Of a stretch of 63,556 nt of DNA, positions 8,165 through 16,507 are shown piece after piece. The notes below the pieces were generated by a model. The model was not told the DNA's origin and did no database searches. It saw nothing but the letters and a program-made list of their open reading frames with translations. The stretch comes from Pseudomonadota bacterium (GTDB lineage Bacteria > Pseudomonadota > Gammaproteobacteria > Burkholderiales > JABEVD01): the NCBI GenBank assembly GCA_021848825.1, contig JAJZTQ010000016.1, positions 1 to 63,556 on the forward strand, written 5' to 3'. Position 1 is the stretch's first letter. Each line of letters starts with the position of its first letter. Made by a program: the position numbers and the translations under genes.

Positions 8165-9306
8165 TGGAAAATTATTTCGCCCCATGCCCGAGAGGGCTCG
8201 AAACGGTCCTTTGCGAAGAACTTTCGGAAATCGGCGCCACGAATGTCGTCGCATCCGACGGCGGAGCAGGCTTTTCAGGAAATCCTGAAATCGCCTGGAA
8301 GGCGAATCTCGAAAGCAGGATTGCAAGCAGGATACTCTGGAAAATCCTCGATTCCGATTACCTGAACGAAAAAGACATCTATGAGAAAACGCTCGGACTT
8401 TCCTGGGAAGCATTCTTCTCCCCCGACCTGACGATCAAGGTGAATCTTGCCGCGACGAAAAGCCCTTTGAAAAGCCTGGATTTTGCAACCCTCAGGATAA
8501 AAGATGCCGTCTGCGACAGGTTGAGGCAGAAAAAAGGGCGCCGCCCCAGCGTGGACACCCTGAATCCTGACATCCGTATCCATGCACACCTGACCAGAAA
8601 CAGATTCTCCCTCTATATCGACACTTCGGGAGAAGCGCTCTTCAAGCGGGGATTGCGGCACTTTTCTGTCGAAGCGCCGCTCCGGGAAAACCTGGCGGCC
8701 GGAATACTCCGCCTGGCCGGCTGGAAACCCGAGATCCCCTTTCTCGACCCGATGTGCGGAAGTGGCACTTTCCTGCTCGAAGCGGCCCAGATCGCGCTCG
8801 GCATCCTGCCGGGATCGAGAAGGAATTTCGCCTTCGAGAAGCTGGCAGGATTCGAAAGAGGGAAATGGCTGGAACTCAGGCAGAAATGGATCGAAAACAG
8901 CAAACCATGCGACTCTCCCAGGATATTCGGAAGCGACATCGCCGGACGCGCTGTCGAGACGTCCAGAAAGAACCTGGGGGAAGCCGGGCTGGAAGATGCA
9001 GTCGTGCTCAAGCAGGCCAATTTCCTTGAACTGCCCCCGCCATGGGAAGCCGGGATCATCGTCACCAATCCTCCCTACGGGGTGAGGATAGGGGAGGAGG
9101 AATCGCTTGCCAGGCTCTATCCCCTGATAGGCGATACGCTGAAGCAGAAATACTCCGGATGGAACGCCTATTTCTTCACTGCAGACATGAAGCTCCCCAA
9201 GCTCATCAGGCTTTCCGCCTCGCGCAGGATTCCCCTCTACAACGGGGCGCTCGAATGCAGGCTATTCGAATACAGAATGGTTTCAGGGGGCATGAGGAAG
9301 CAGTGA
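8161..9306 (+). CDS. rlmL: THUMP-domain 23S rRNA guanine-N2 methyltransferase (RlmL-like)
   Basis: A 381-residue SAM-dependent RNA methyltransferase. An N-terminal ferredoxin-like/THUMP region (about 1-155) precedes a Rossmann methylase with DPMCGSGTF near 197 and the catalytic NPPYGVRIGE near 301. This is the short form equivalent to the RlmL half of E. coli RlmKL, which methylates G2445 of 23S rRNA; the RlmK half is absent. It is coupled to the heptosyltransferase gene (ATGA) although its job is unrelated. Its last 24 bases overlap the 3' end of the convergent SGNH gene. Confidence 0.85.
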   Translation: MMENYFAPCPRGLETVLCEELSEIGATNVVASDGGAGFSGNPEIAWKANLESRIASRILWKILDSDYLNEKDIYEKTLGLSWEAFFSPDLTIKVNLAATKSPLKSLDFATLRIKDAVCDRLRQKKGRRPSVDTLNPDIRIHAHLTRNRFSLYIDTSGEALFKRGLRHFSVEAPLRENLAAGILRLAGWKPEIPFLDPMCGSGTFLLEAAQIALGILPGSRRNFAFEKLAGFERGKWLELRQKWIENSKPCDSPRIFGSDIAGRAVETSRKNLGEAGLEDAVVLKQANFLELPPPWEAGIIVTNPPYGVRIGEEESLARLYPLIGDTLKQKYSGWNAYFFTADMKLPKLIRLSASRRIPLYNGALECRLFEYRMVSGGMRKQ

Positions 9307-10401
9307 AAGCAATTGCTTGTCGAAATCAGGGTGGCTTTCGACAAACCTTTCCCTCTTCTCCTTTTCCATCCTTTCACGCGCCTCGATGTTTTTCGAAGTC
9401 AGGCGGATGCCGTACAAGGCGCTTTTCTTTCCGAACATTTCATCGAGCATGATGTTCCCGTATTCATAGTTGAAATGGGCGGGATCCTGCCAGTAGACTG
9501 CAGGCGCTTCTGTTATCGCCTCGGCTGCAATTTCATGGAAACCCTCGAAATCCCAGATCTGGACAAGATCGCCCCTTCCCGCGAGAGATTCAACCATGGA
9601 GGCGATTTCCGACAACGCATGCCATCTCTCCTTTCTCGCCTTGCAGAGATAATCGAGTTCCACAGGCATGGCATGTCTGGGATAGACCACGAGCTTCACC
9701 ACGACATGGCGCTTCACCGCCTCCCCGATGATGTTCTTCAGTCCGTCCAGATCGATCGGCGCTTCTTTTCCCTTCTTTCCCTCAAGGCAGTGCGAATGGG
9801 AAGGAAGATACTGGCTGAATCGATCGAGCGTGCCGGGTTTTCCCCTCGTATAGAAATAAAGGCCCTGCGCAGTATGGCTCGGCGGATCCTTCCTCTGCTC
9901 CATAACCGTTTCGATCGAAGCCTTCAAGGCATCGGCTGAAATCAGGAATGAAAGAAGGTCGGGGTGGCGCATTTCATGCAATTCGCTTTCGCATTCCCTG
10001 GTAGGCATGGATTGCGGATGGATGCCGAGGACGATGATGCGAAGATTCCTGTCATAGCGCATGGCGAACTGCACGTCGCAATAGACTCTCCCCCATTGGG
10101 CCCCTGCAAGGGCGAAATTGTACGCGGATTCATTCGTCACCGAGGCGAGATGATCGGGATCGAATCCTATTTCGGAGTAGGAACTGCCGAAAATCACCGC
10201 GTCAGGCTGCTCCCTGACCAGGATTTCAGGCTTGACATGGCGTTCGTAGCGCCTGAACTTTGTTTTCACCTGATTGAATCCGGGAATGGAGATGTCCCTG
10301 AAATACCAGAATGGATCGACGACCCTGTCGAAAGCCGCGACGATGATCATCGCGGCCAGCAGGCATGAAAAGAAGAGAATGACGTATTTTTTTTCCGACA
10401 T
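9283..10401 (-). CDS. SGNH-like membrane-anchored partner of MBOAT acyltransferase
   Basis: A 372-residue protein with one N-terminal hydrophobic anchor (about 6-24) and a periplasmic domain. Two SGNH-hydrolase-like features are seen: FGSSYSE at 71-77, with a candidate nucleophile serine, and WQDPAHFNYEYG at 304-315, giving the D306-x-x-H309 pair. AlgX, AlgJ and DltD-type proteins with this layout take acyl groups exported by an MBOAT partner and load them onto a polymer. It shares a TGATG junction with the upstream MBOAT gene. The acceptor is unknown; alginate genes are not present, while O-antigen genes end just across the convergent boundary. Confidence 0.65.
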   Translation of the reverse strand: MSEKKYVILFFSCLLAAMIIVAAFDRVVDPFWYFRDISIPGFNQVKTKFRRYERHVKPEILVREQPDAVIFGSSYSEIGFDPDHLASVTNESAYNFALAGAQWGRVYCDVQFAMRYDRNLRIIVLGIHPQSMPTRECESELHEMRHPDLLSFLISADALKASIETVMEQRKDPPSHTAQGLYFYTRGKPGTLDRFSQYLPSHSHCLEGKKGKEAPIDLDGLKNIIGEAVKRHVVVKLVVYPRHAMPVELDYLCKARKERWHALSEIASMVESLAGRGDLVQIWDFEGFHEIAAEAITEAPAVYWQDPAHFNYEYGNIMLDEMFGKKSALYGIRLTSKNIEARERMEKEKRERFVESHPDFDKQLLSLLPHAP

Positions 10402-11861
10402 CAGAACTGGAAGTAGATGAATTCGCTCACCTTCGAAATCGAAATCAGGGCGAAAAGGGCAAGCAATACATGGGCCGCCAGCCAGCGCAAGTCAGGCTTC
10501 CACTGCAGCCTTGACCCTTTGTCGGCCTGGTAATCAAGCGCAGGATGGATCCTTTCCATGATCTGCTGGGTGTTCGGTGCCATCCAGACGATGAGCAGCG
10601 ATATCCAGACCCAGTTGACCCCTCCCCTGCTGAAAGCGCCGATTCCGTGCATTCCGGCCATGGCCTCCAGCATGGAAAACGCCGAATCGAGATTTTTTGA
10701 TCTGAAAAAGACCCATGCGACCATCACGGCAATGAAGGTGAAAAGCACTGAAAGCGCATGAACAAAACGGGGCAAAGGCAGATTCGGATCCTGTCCGAGC
10801 CTTCTTCTCATTGCATGCCAGCCGTGGTTGATGGAAAGATAGATCCCGTGCAAGCCCCCCCATATCAGAAAAGTCCAGCCTGCGCCGTGCCACAATCCGC
10901 CCAGAAGCATGGTCGCGAGCAGATTGAAATAACGCCTGGCCTTTCCTTTCCTGTTCCCGCCGAGGGGGATGTAGAGATAGTCGCGCAGAAAGCGAGAAAG
11001 GGTCATGTGCCACCTTCTCCAGAATTCGATGATGTTGACCGACTTGTATGGGGAATGGAAATTGAGCGGAAGGGTGATACCGAACATTCTCGAGAGGCCG
11101 ATGGCCATGTCCGAATAGCCGGAAAAATCGAAATAGATCTGGAATGCAAAAGAGATCGTGCCGAGCCAGGCGCCCAGCATGCCAGGATGATTGCCGTTTG
11201 CAGCCGCTTCAAATACCGGGTCGACGTAAAAGGCGATGCCGTCTGCAAGGACTGTTTTCTTGAAAAGCCCGATGAAGAAAATGACAAGCCCTGCAGCCAT
11301 ATTGCCGTAATCGAAGCGATAGGTCTCTCTCTTGGCGAATTGCGGCATCATCTCGCCGTGATGCAGCACCGGTCCCGCTATGAGATGGGGAAAATAGGTG
11401 ACGAAAAGGGCATAATGCGAGAGGCTGTATTCCTTCACCTTGCCCCGGCTCGTGTCGACGAGAAATGCGATCTGAGTGAAGGTGAAGAAGGAAATCCCGA
11501 GAGGCAATATCACCTTCCCGATCGAAAACGAGGAACCTATGCTGGAGAGAAGAAAATTGGCGTACTTGTAATAGACGAGGAGCCCCAGATTGGCGCAGAC
11601 GGAGAACACCAGAAGCAGGCGCTCAAGGCCATCTTGGCCCCTTGAATCCGCCCTTGCGATGCGCAGGCCGAAAAAATAATTGAAAAGGATGGAACCCAGA
11701 AGAAGCGGGACATAGACGGGATTCCAGTAGCCGTAGAAAAAAAGCGATGCCCCCACGAGCCAGATCGCAGCCATTTCCCTGCTTCTTCTTCCGAGAATGA
11801 AAAAGCCGGTCAGAACGATCGGCAGGAAAAGGAAGATGAAGCCGTTTGAATTGAAAAGCAT
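10401..11861 (-). CDS. MBOAT family O-acyltransferase (AlgI/DltB-like)
   Basis: A 486-residue polytopic protein of about 11-12 hydrophobic segments. It carries the family motifs RWHMTLSRFLRDYLYIPLGG near 290 and GGLWHGAGWTF near 325, whose histidine is the proposed catalytic residue. MBOAT proteins move acyl, usually acetyl, groups across the inner membrane to a periplasmic SGNH partner, encoded directly downstream. It follows pilU by 20 bases on the same strand, so it may be co-transcribed with the pilus retraction genes, although no clear Shine-Dalgarno precedes the ATG. Acetylation of surface polysaccharide or pilin glycan is inference. Confidence 0.88.
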   Translation of the reverse strand: MLFNSNGFIFLFLPIVLTGFFILGRRSREMAAIWLVGASLFFYGYWNPVYVPLLLGSILFNYFFGLRIARADSRGQDGLERLLLVFSVCANLGLLVYYKYANFLLSSIGSSFSIGKVILPLGISFFTFTQIAFLVDTSRGKVKEYSLSHYALFVTYFPHLIAGPVLHHGEMMPQFAKRETYRFDYGNMAAGLVIFFIGLFKKTVLADGIAFYVDPVFEAAANGNHPGMLGAWLGTISFAFQIYFDFSGYSDMAIGLSRMFGITLPLNFHSPYKSVNIIEFWRRWHMTLSRFLRDYLYIPLGGNRKGKARRYFNLLATMLLGGLWHGAGWTFLIWGGLHGIYLSINHGWHAMRRRLGQDPNLPLPRFVHALSVLFTFIAVMVAWVFFRSKNLDSAFSMLEAMAGMHGIGAFSRGGVNWVWISLLIVWMAPNTQQIMERIHPALDYQADKGSRLQWKPDLRWLAAHVLLALFALISISKVSEFIYFQF

Positions 11862-11881
11862 CTGGAACGGCTTGAAAAGGA

Positions 11882-13021
11882 TCAGGTGATCTTGAGGTGG
11901 TCTATCCCCGACATCAGGTCGCGCTCCTTGGATTCTGCGCCCTTGAGCTTGATCTGGAGGCGAAGGTCGTTCACCGAGTCGGCATTCCTCAGCGCATCCT
12001 CGTAGCTGATGACGCCGCCCTCGTAAAGATCGAAAAGGGCCTGATCGAAGGTCTGCATCCCGGATTCCCTGGATTTTGCGATTATTTCCTTGATTTCGTG
12101 AACATTTCCCTTGAATATCAGATCGGAAATCAGCGGGGAATTGAGCATGATCTCGATCGCCGCAGCCCTTCCCGTCCCTTCCTTGCGGGGAATGAGGCGC
12201 TGTGCGACGAGCGCCCTGAGGTTGAGAGAAAGGTCCATGAGGAGCTGGACTCTTCTTTCCTCCGGGAAGAAGTTGATCATCCTGTCGAGCGCCTGGTTCG
12301 AGCTGTTTGCATGAAGTGTCCCCATGCAGAGGTGACCTGTTTCGGCGAAGGCGATGGCATGATCCATGGTTTCCCTGTCCCTGATTTCGCCTATCAGAAT
12401 GACATCAGGCGCCTGCCTCAAGGTATTCTTGAGCGCAGCCTCCCAGGATTCGGTGTCGACCCCCACTTCCCGCTGGGTCACGATGCATTTCCTGTGCGCG
12501 TGAACGAATTCCACCGGATCTTCTATCGTGATGATGTGGCCCTGGCTGTTCTCGTTCCTGTGGCCTATCATGGCGGCAAGGGAAGTCGATTTTCCCGAGC
12601 CCGTTCCCCCCACGAAGATGACGAGCCCCCTCTTGCTCATCGCCACTTCCTTCAATACCTGCGGAAGCTTCAGATCGTCGAACTTCGGGATTTCCGTATT
12701 GATCGTGCGCAAGACCAGGCCGACCTGCTGCTGCTGAATGAAGGCATTGACGCGGAAGCGCCCTATCCCCGGCGGACTGATGGCGAAATTGACTTCCTTT
12801 GTCGATTCGAACTCCATCGCCTGCTTGTCGTTCATGATGCTTCGCGCAAGCTCCTTGGTGTGCTGCGCAGTCAATTCCTGATTGGAAACCGGCGTCACCT
12901 TTCCGTCTATCTTGAGGGCAGGAGGAAATCCGGCCGTGATGAAAAGGTCCGAAGCATTTCTCCCCACCATCAGCTTCAGGAGGTCGTAAATGAACTTGTT
13001 TGTAGTCTGGGTTCTATCCAT
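11882..13021 (-). CDS. pilU: Type IV pilus retraction ATPase PilU
   Basis: A 379-residue PilT-family secretion ATPase. It has an N-terminal PAS-like domain (LKLMVGRNASDLFITAGFPP) and a C-terminal RecA domain with Walker A GGTGSGKST near 142 and Walker B ILIGEIRDRET near 212. The His-box region reads GHLCMGTLHANSSNQALDRMINFFP. It is assigned to PilU rather than PilT because it follows a better PilT, is longer, has a divergent C-terminus (SGIDHLKIT), and lacks the AIRNLIRE retraction motif, reading LISDLIFKG instead. PilU assists PilT in forceful retraction. It starts two bases after the pilT stop. Confidence 0.93.
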   Translation of the reverse strand: MDRTQTTNKFIYDLLKLMVGRNASDLFITAGFPPALKIDGKVTPVSNQELTAQHTKELARSIMNDKQAMEFESTKEVNFAISPPGIGRFRVNAFIQQQQVGLVLRTINTEIPKFDDLKLPQVLKEVAMSKRGLVIFVGGTGSGKSTSLAAMIGHRNENSQGHIITIEDPVEFVHAHRKCIVTQREVGVDTESWEAALKNTLRQAPDVILIGEIRDRETMDHAIAFAETGHLCMGTLHANSSNQALDRMINFFPEERRVQLLMDLSLNLRALVAQRLIPRKEGTGRAAAIEIMLNSPLISDLIFKGNVHEIKEIIAKSRESGMQTFDQALFDLYEGGVISYEDALRNADSVNDLRLQIKLKGAESKERDLMSGIDHLKIT

Positions 13022-13023
13022 TT

Positions 13024-14067
13024 TCAGCCCTGGAACATGTCCTTGTTGACCGCTTTCGCCCTCGCTTCCGCCGGCGCGACGACACTTCGCTTGACGAGCT
13101 CCATGAGGTTCTGGTCCAGGGTCTGCATGCCGAAGCTTTGCCCTGTCTGGATGGAAGAATACATCTGTGCGACCTTGTTCTCCCTGATCAGATTCCTGAT
13201 CGCAGGGGTGCCTATCATGATTTCATGCGCCGCGACTCGTCCGCTTCCATCCTTCTTCTTCAGAAGGGTCTGGGAAATGACGGCCCTCAGGCTTTCGGAA
13301 AGCATGGCCCTGACCATTTCCTTTTCTGCTGCGGGAAAGACGTCTATCACTCTGTCTATCGTCTTCGCTGCAGAACTGGTATGCAATGTGCCGAAAACCA
13401 GATGGCCTGTTTCTGCTGCGGTCATTGCAAGTCTGATTGTCTCGAGATCCCGCAGTTCTCCCACCAGGATGATGTCAGGATCCTCCCTCAACGCGGATCT
13501 CAATGCATTCGCGAAACTCAAAGTATGCGGACCGACTTCGCGCTGATTGACGAGGCATTTCTTGCTCTCGTGGACGAATTCTATGGGGTCTTCAACTGTC
13601 AGGATATGACCGAATTCGTTCTCGTTGATATGGTCGATCATTGCAGCCAGGGTGGTCGATTTTCCCGATCCTGTCGGTCCCGTCACGAGAACGATTCCTC
13701 TCGGCTGGTTCGCGATATCCTTGAATATGGCAGGGGCCTTGAGCTCCTCGAGCGTCAGCACATGGGAAGGAATGGTCCTCATCACGGCCGCCGCGCCGCG
13801 GTTCTGGACGAATGCATTCACCCTGAAGCGCGAAAGGCCCGGAATCTCGAATGAAAAATCGCATTCGAGATTCTCCTCGTAAAACTTCCGCTGCGCATCG
13901 TTCATGATGTCGTAGACCATGCCATGGACATCCTTCTGCTCCATCGGAGGCAAATTGATGCGCCTGATGTCGCCGTTCACGCGAATCATGGGAGGAAGGC
14001 CGGCGGAAAGATGAAGGTCCGAGGCATTGCTCTTGACGACGAATGCCAGCAGTTCCGAAATATCCAT
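13024..14067 (-). CDS. pilT: Type IV pilus retraction ATPase PilT
   Basis: A 347-residue hexameric motor that depolymerises type IV pili for twitching, DNA uptake and phage sensitivity. Walker A GPTGSGKST is at 130-138, the catalytic glutamate region TVEDPIE near 158-163, Walker B IILVGELRD near 199-207, and His-box residues are H222 and H229. The hallmark AIRNLIRE motif is present in the C-terminal domain. The start is preceded by AGGAAA seven bases upstream. It is divergent from yggS across a 41-base gap; the TATAAT on the minus strand overlaps the pilT start codon and cannot be its -10. Confidence 0.96.
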   Translation of the reverse strand: MDISELLAFVVKSNASDLHLSAGLPPMIRVNGDIRRINLPPMEQKDVHGMVYDIMNDAQRKFYEENLECDFSFEIPGLSRFRVNAFVQNRGAAAVMRTIPSHVLTLEELKAPAIFKDIANQPRGIVLVTGPTGSGKSTTLAAMIDHINENEFGHILTVEDPIEFVHESKKCLVNQREVGPHTLSFANALRSALREDPDIILVGELRDLETIRLAMTAAETGHLVFGTLHTSSAAKTIDRVIDVFPAAEKEMVRAMLSESLRAVISQTLLKKKDGSGRVAAHEIMIGTPAIRNLIRENKVAQMYSSIQTGQSFGMQTLDQNLMELVKRSVVAPAEARAKAVNKDMFQG

Positions 14068-14108
14068 TATAATTTCCTGGAATTTGAATAAGCGGCTACC
14101 GAAGAATT

Positions 14109-14774
14109 ATGGCAACAATCGCATCCGCCCTGCAATCTGTCAAGCAGCAAATCGAAAGCATGGGCAAAGGACGGGTCGAATTGCTCGCCGTGAGCAAGAC
14201 CTGGCCTGCAGAGGCCATCAGGGCAGCCTACGAGGCCGGGCAAAAGGCATTCGGCGAGAGCTATGTGCAGGAGGCGCTTGAAAAAATGAATGCGCTCTCC
14301 GATCTCGACATCGAATGGCATTTCATCGGTCCGGTTCAGAGCAACAAGACGAAAGCCATTGCAGCCCATTTCGACTGGGTGCACGGCGTGGACAGCGAAA
14401 GGATCGCGATGAGGCTATCGGACGGGAGACCGGAAGGCATGCCCCCGCTCCAGGTCTGCATACAGGTCAATGTCAGCGGAGAAGCTTCAAAAAGCGGGAT
14501 CGAACCTGAAAAGGCGGCTGATCTTGCAAGCTGTATCAGCCGACTGAAGGGGCTGAAGCTGAGGGGATTGATGACGATTCCGGAGCCCACGGCAGACAAG
14601 GCTCTGCAGAGAAAAAGATTCAATGAACTCAGGAAGATAAAGGAAAGCCTCTCCGAATACGATCTGGATACCCTCTCCATGGGCATGTCTGCGGATTTCG
14701 AAAGCGCGATACAGGAAGGGGCCACGATCGTTCGGATAGGGTCGGCCATATTCGGCAACAGGAAGAAGAAATGA
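14109..14774 (+). CDS. yggS: PLP homeostasis protein, YggS/PROSC family
   Basis: A 221-residue single-domain alanine-racemase-like TIM barrel that binds pyridoxal 5'-phosphate and buffers its level. The PLP-lysine strand is LLAVSKTWP (K35). Other family landmarks are FGESYVQEA, EWHFIGPVQSNK, LRGLMTIPEP and LSMGMSADFESAI. It is first in a yggS-proC-yggT-yggU run found in many proteobacteria and is divergent from pilT. No strong Shine-Dalgarno is seen before the ATG. Its stop overlaps the proC ATG. Confidence 0.95.
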   Translation: MATIASALQSVKQQIESMGKGRVELLAVSKTWPAEAIRAAYEAGQKAFGESYVQEALEKMNALSDLDIEWHFIGPVQSNKTKAIAAHFDWVHGVDSERIAMRLSDGRPEGMPPLQVCIQVNVSGEASKSGIEPEKAADLASCISRLKGLKLRGLMTIPEPTADKALQRKRFNELRKIKESLSEYDLDTLSMGMSADFESAIQEGATIVRIGSAIFGNRKKK

Positions 14775-15583
14775 AAATCACATTCATCGGCGGCGGGAAC
14801 ATGGGAAGTGCGCTCATATCGGGCCTCATCAGGAAGGGAACGGATTGCGGCGATATCGCCGTCGTCGAACCCGATCTCGATCGTAGAAAGCTGATCGGAC
14901 AAGAATACGGCGTCAGGGTCTATGATGAAGCGACAATAGAATCCATGGATTGCGAAGCCGTTCTGCTTGCCGTCAAGCCGCAGCAGCTTCATCAAGTGGC
15001 TTCGAAACTGGCCTGTCTGCTTGAAAACCAACTCGTCGTTTCGATCGCTGCCGGAATCCGCGCCACCGATCTTTCAGAGTGGCTCGGCGGCTACAAGAAG
15101 GTCGTGCGGGTCATGCCCAATACCCCCGCCCAGGTCTCCAAGGGCGTCTCTGCGCTTTATGCGATGCCCGGCGTCGAGGCGAAAGAAATGGCTGAAACCA
15201 TTCTGTCTTCGGTCGGCTCCACGATCTGGCTGGATGAAGAAGAAAAAATGGATGCATTCACTGCGCTTTGCGGAAGCGGGCCAGCTTATGTTTTCTATTT
15301 CCTGGAAGCCATGCTGGAGGCGGCGGGCATCATGGGATTCGATGTCGTCGAATCGAGAAGAATGGTGCTCGATACGTTCTCCGGATCGATCGCGCTCGCA
15401 TCAGAAAGCCAGGACGATGCGGCGACCCTGAGGCGGAAGGTCACCTCAAAAGGAGGAACGACCGAGCGCGCACTGCTCGAGATGGAGAAGAATGGAGTGA
15501 AAGAGAACATCGTGAAGGCAATCCTGGCGGCTGAAGAGAGGTCCAGGGAAATGGGCATCGAGCTAGGAAACAGGTCATGCTGA
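14771..15583 (+). CDS. proC: Pyrroline-5-carboxylate reductase
   Basis: A 270-residue enzyme that reduces pyrroline-5-carboxylate to proline with NAD(P)H, the last step of proline synthesis. The N-terminal Rossmann loop is FIGGGNMGSALI (residues 4-15). The C-terminal helical dimer domain holds the family signature ALCGSGPAYVFYFLEAM near 160, and the C-terminal VTSKGGTTERAL forms the substrate pocket. The length equals that of E. coli ProC. It overlaps yggS by ATGA and yggT by seven bases. Confidence 0.97.
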   Translation: MKITFIGGGNMGSALISGLIRKGTDCGDIAVVEPDLDRRKLIGQEYGVRVYDEATIESMDCEAVLLAVKPQQLHQVASKLACLLENQLVVSIAAGIRATDLSEWLGGYKKVVRVMPNTPAQVSKGVSALYAMPGVEAKEMAETILSSVGSTIWLDEEEKMDAFTALCGSGPAYVFYFLEAMLEAAGIMGFDVVESRRMVLDTFSGSIALASESQDDAATLRRKVTSKGGTTERALLEMEKNGVKENIVKAILAAEERSREMGIELGNRSC

Positions 15584-16152
15584 ACCAGGGTTTGTTCTTC
15601 ATCCTCAATACCGTATTCGGCCTTTTCATCATCGCCCTTCTCCTCAGATTCTATCTTCAGCTGTTTCGCGCGCCTTACAGGAATCCCCTCTCGCATTTCC
15701 TGATTTCGCTCACCGATTTTCTTGTCCGCCCTGCAAGAAAAATCATACCTGGGCTTTGGGGACTCGATCTCGCCACGCTGCTCCTTGCCTGGATCATCGA
15801 GTTTCTCGTTCTTGCCGCGATCCTCTGGATCAACGGCATCGCGCCTCATCCGTATACCCCGATCTCGCTTCTCGTCATTCTGCTGCTCTCGCTGATGGGC
15901 CTTCTGAAGCACAGCATCCACATCTTCATGCTGGTGCTGATCGTCCAGGCCGTTTTGAGCTGGGTGAATCCCTATTCTCCGATATCCGGTGTATTGGACA
16001 GCCTGTCCCGTCCTTTTCTCATCTTCTTCAGAAGACGAATCCCGCTGATCGGAAATGTCGACATCTCTCCTCTCATCGTCCTGATCCTTTTGCAGTTCAT
16101 CCTGGCTGTGCCGGTCGCCTGGATCGATTCCCTTCTTTACGGCATGTTCTGA
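15577..16152 (+). CDS. yggT: YggT family inner-membrane protein
   Basis: A 191-residue membrane protein with two repeated YGGT units, each built of two hydrophobic helices. The repeat signatures are LRFYLQLFRAPYRNPLSHFL, with LVRPARKIIPG nearby, and VLSWVNPYSPISGVLDSLSRPFL, with FRRRIPLIGNVD after it. YggT proteins have been linked to osmotic or potassium-related stress and to cell-division factors in plastids; the precise role is unsettled. It overlaps proC by seven bases, and its stop abuts the yggU ATG. Confidence 0.93.
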   Translation: MLNQGLFFILNTVFGLFIIALLLRFYLQLFRAPYRNPLSHFLISLTDFLVRPARKIIPGLWGLDLATLLLAWIIEFLVLAAILWINGIAPHPYTPISLLVILLLSLMGLLKHSIHIFMLVLIVQAVLSWVNPYSPISGVLDSLSRPFLIFFRRRIPLIGNVDISPLIVLILLQFILAVPVAWIDSLLYGMF

Positions 16153-16440
16153 ATGTGGCACAGGAAGGAAGGCGATAACCTCATTCTGACCCTGCATGTT
16201 CAGCCCGGATCGAAAAAGACCGAAATCGCGGGCCTTCACGGCGACGCATTGAAAATCAGGCTGGCTGCTCCCCCTGTGGAAGGCCGGGCAAATTCGAAAC
16301 TTCTCGCCTATCTTGCGGAAAAATTCGAGGTGCCCGTGAGAAGCGTGACGCTGAAGCAGGGAGAAACATCGAGAAGGAAAGTCGTTTCGATATACGGTTC
16401 AGGAATTTCCGCGGAGTCGCTTCTGGACACGAATACTTGA
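16153..16440 (+). CDS. yggU: DUF167 family protein YggU
   Basis: A 95-residue small soluble protein of the YggU/DUF167 family, whose biochemical role is not established. The signature is seen in LHVQPGSKKTEIAGLHGDALKIRLAAPPVEGRAN and ending VTLKQGETSRRKVV (interrupted here for length). The start codon follows the yggT stop directly. Its TGA stop lies inside the TTGACA of the predicted promoter for the sensory cassette. Confidence 0.93.
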   Translation: MWHRKEGDNLILTLHVQPGSKKTEIAGLHGDALKIRLAAPPVEGRANSKLLAYLAEKFEVPVRSVTLKQGETSRRKVVSIYGSGISAESLLDTNT

Positions 16441-16464
16441 CAGCCGATTCCGGCATGCTACCAT
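16437..16464 (+). promoter_or_regulatory. promoter for the sensory cassette, overlapping the yggU stop
   Basis: A perfect TTGACA at 16437-16442 contains the yggU stop codon. After a 16-base spacer comes TACCAT at 16459-16464, four of six matches to the -10 consensus. Transcription would begin about 16471, some 37 bases before the kinase start. The strong -35 with a weak -10 could indicate activator use. Confidence 0.5.
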
Positions 16465-16507
16465 CCCTCAAGCGCCCGGCCAGATCTCTCAAAAGGCAGC
16501 AAGTGGA

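Noticed and set aside
11897-13546. A 549-codon plus-strand frame opposite pilU and pilT
   Set aside because: It crosses two well-supported genes on the other strand and shows no protein family features.
14061-14073. TATAAT beside the pilT start as a promoter for pilT
   Set aside because: On the minus strand the hexamer overlaps the pilT start codon, so it cannot be its -10; on the plus strand no -35 lies at a workable distance for yggS.
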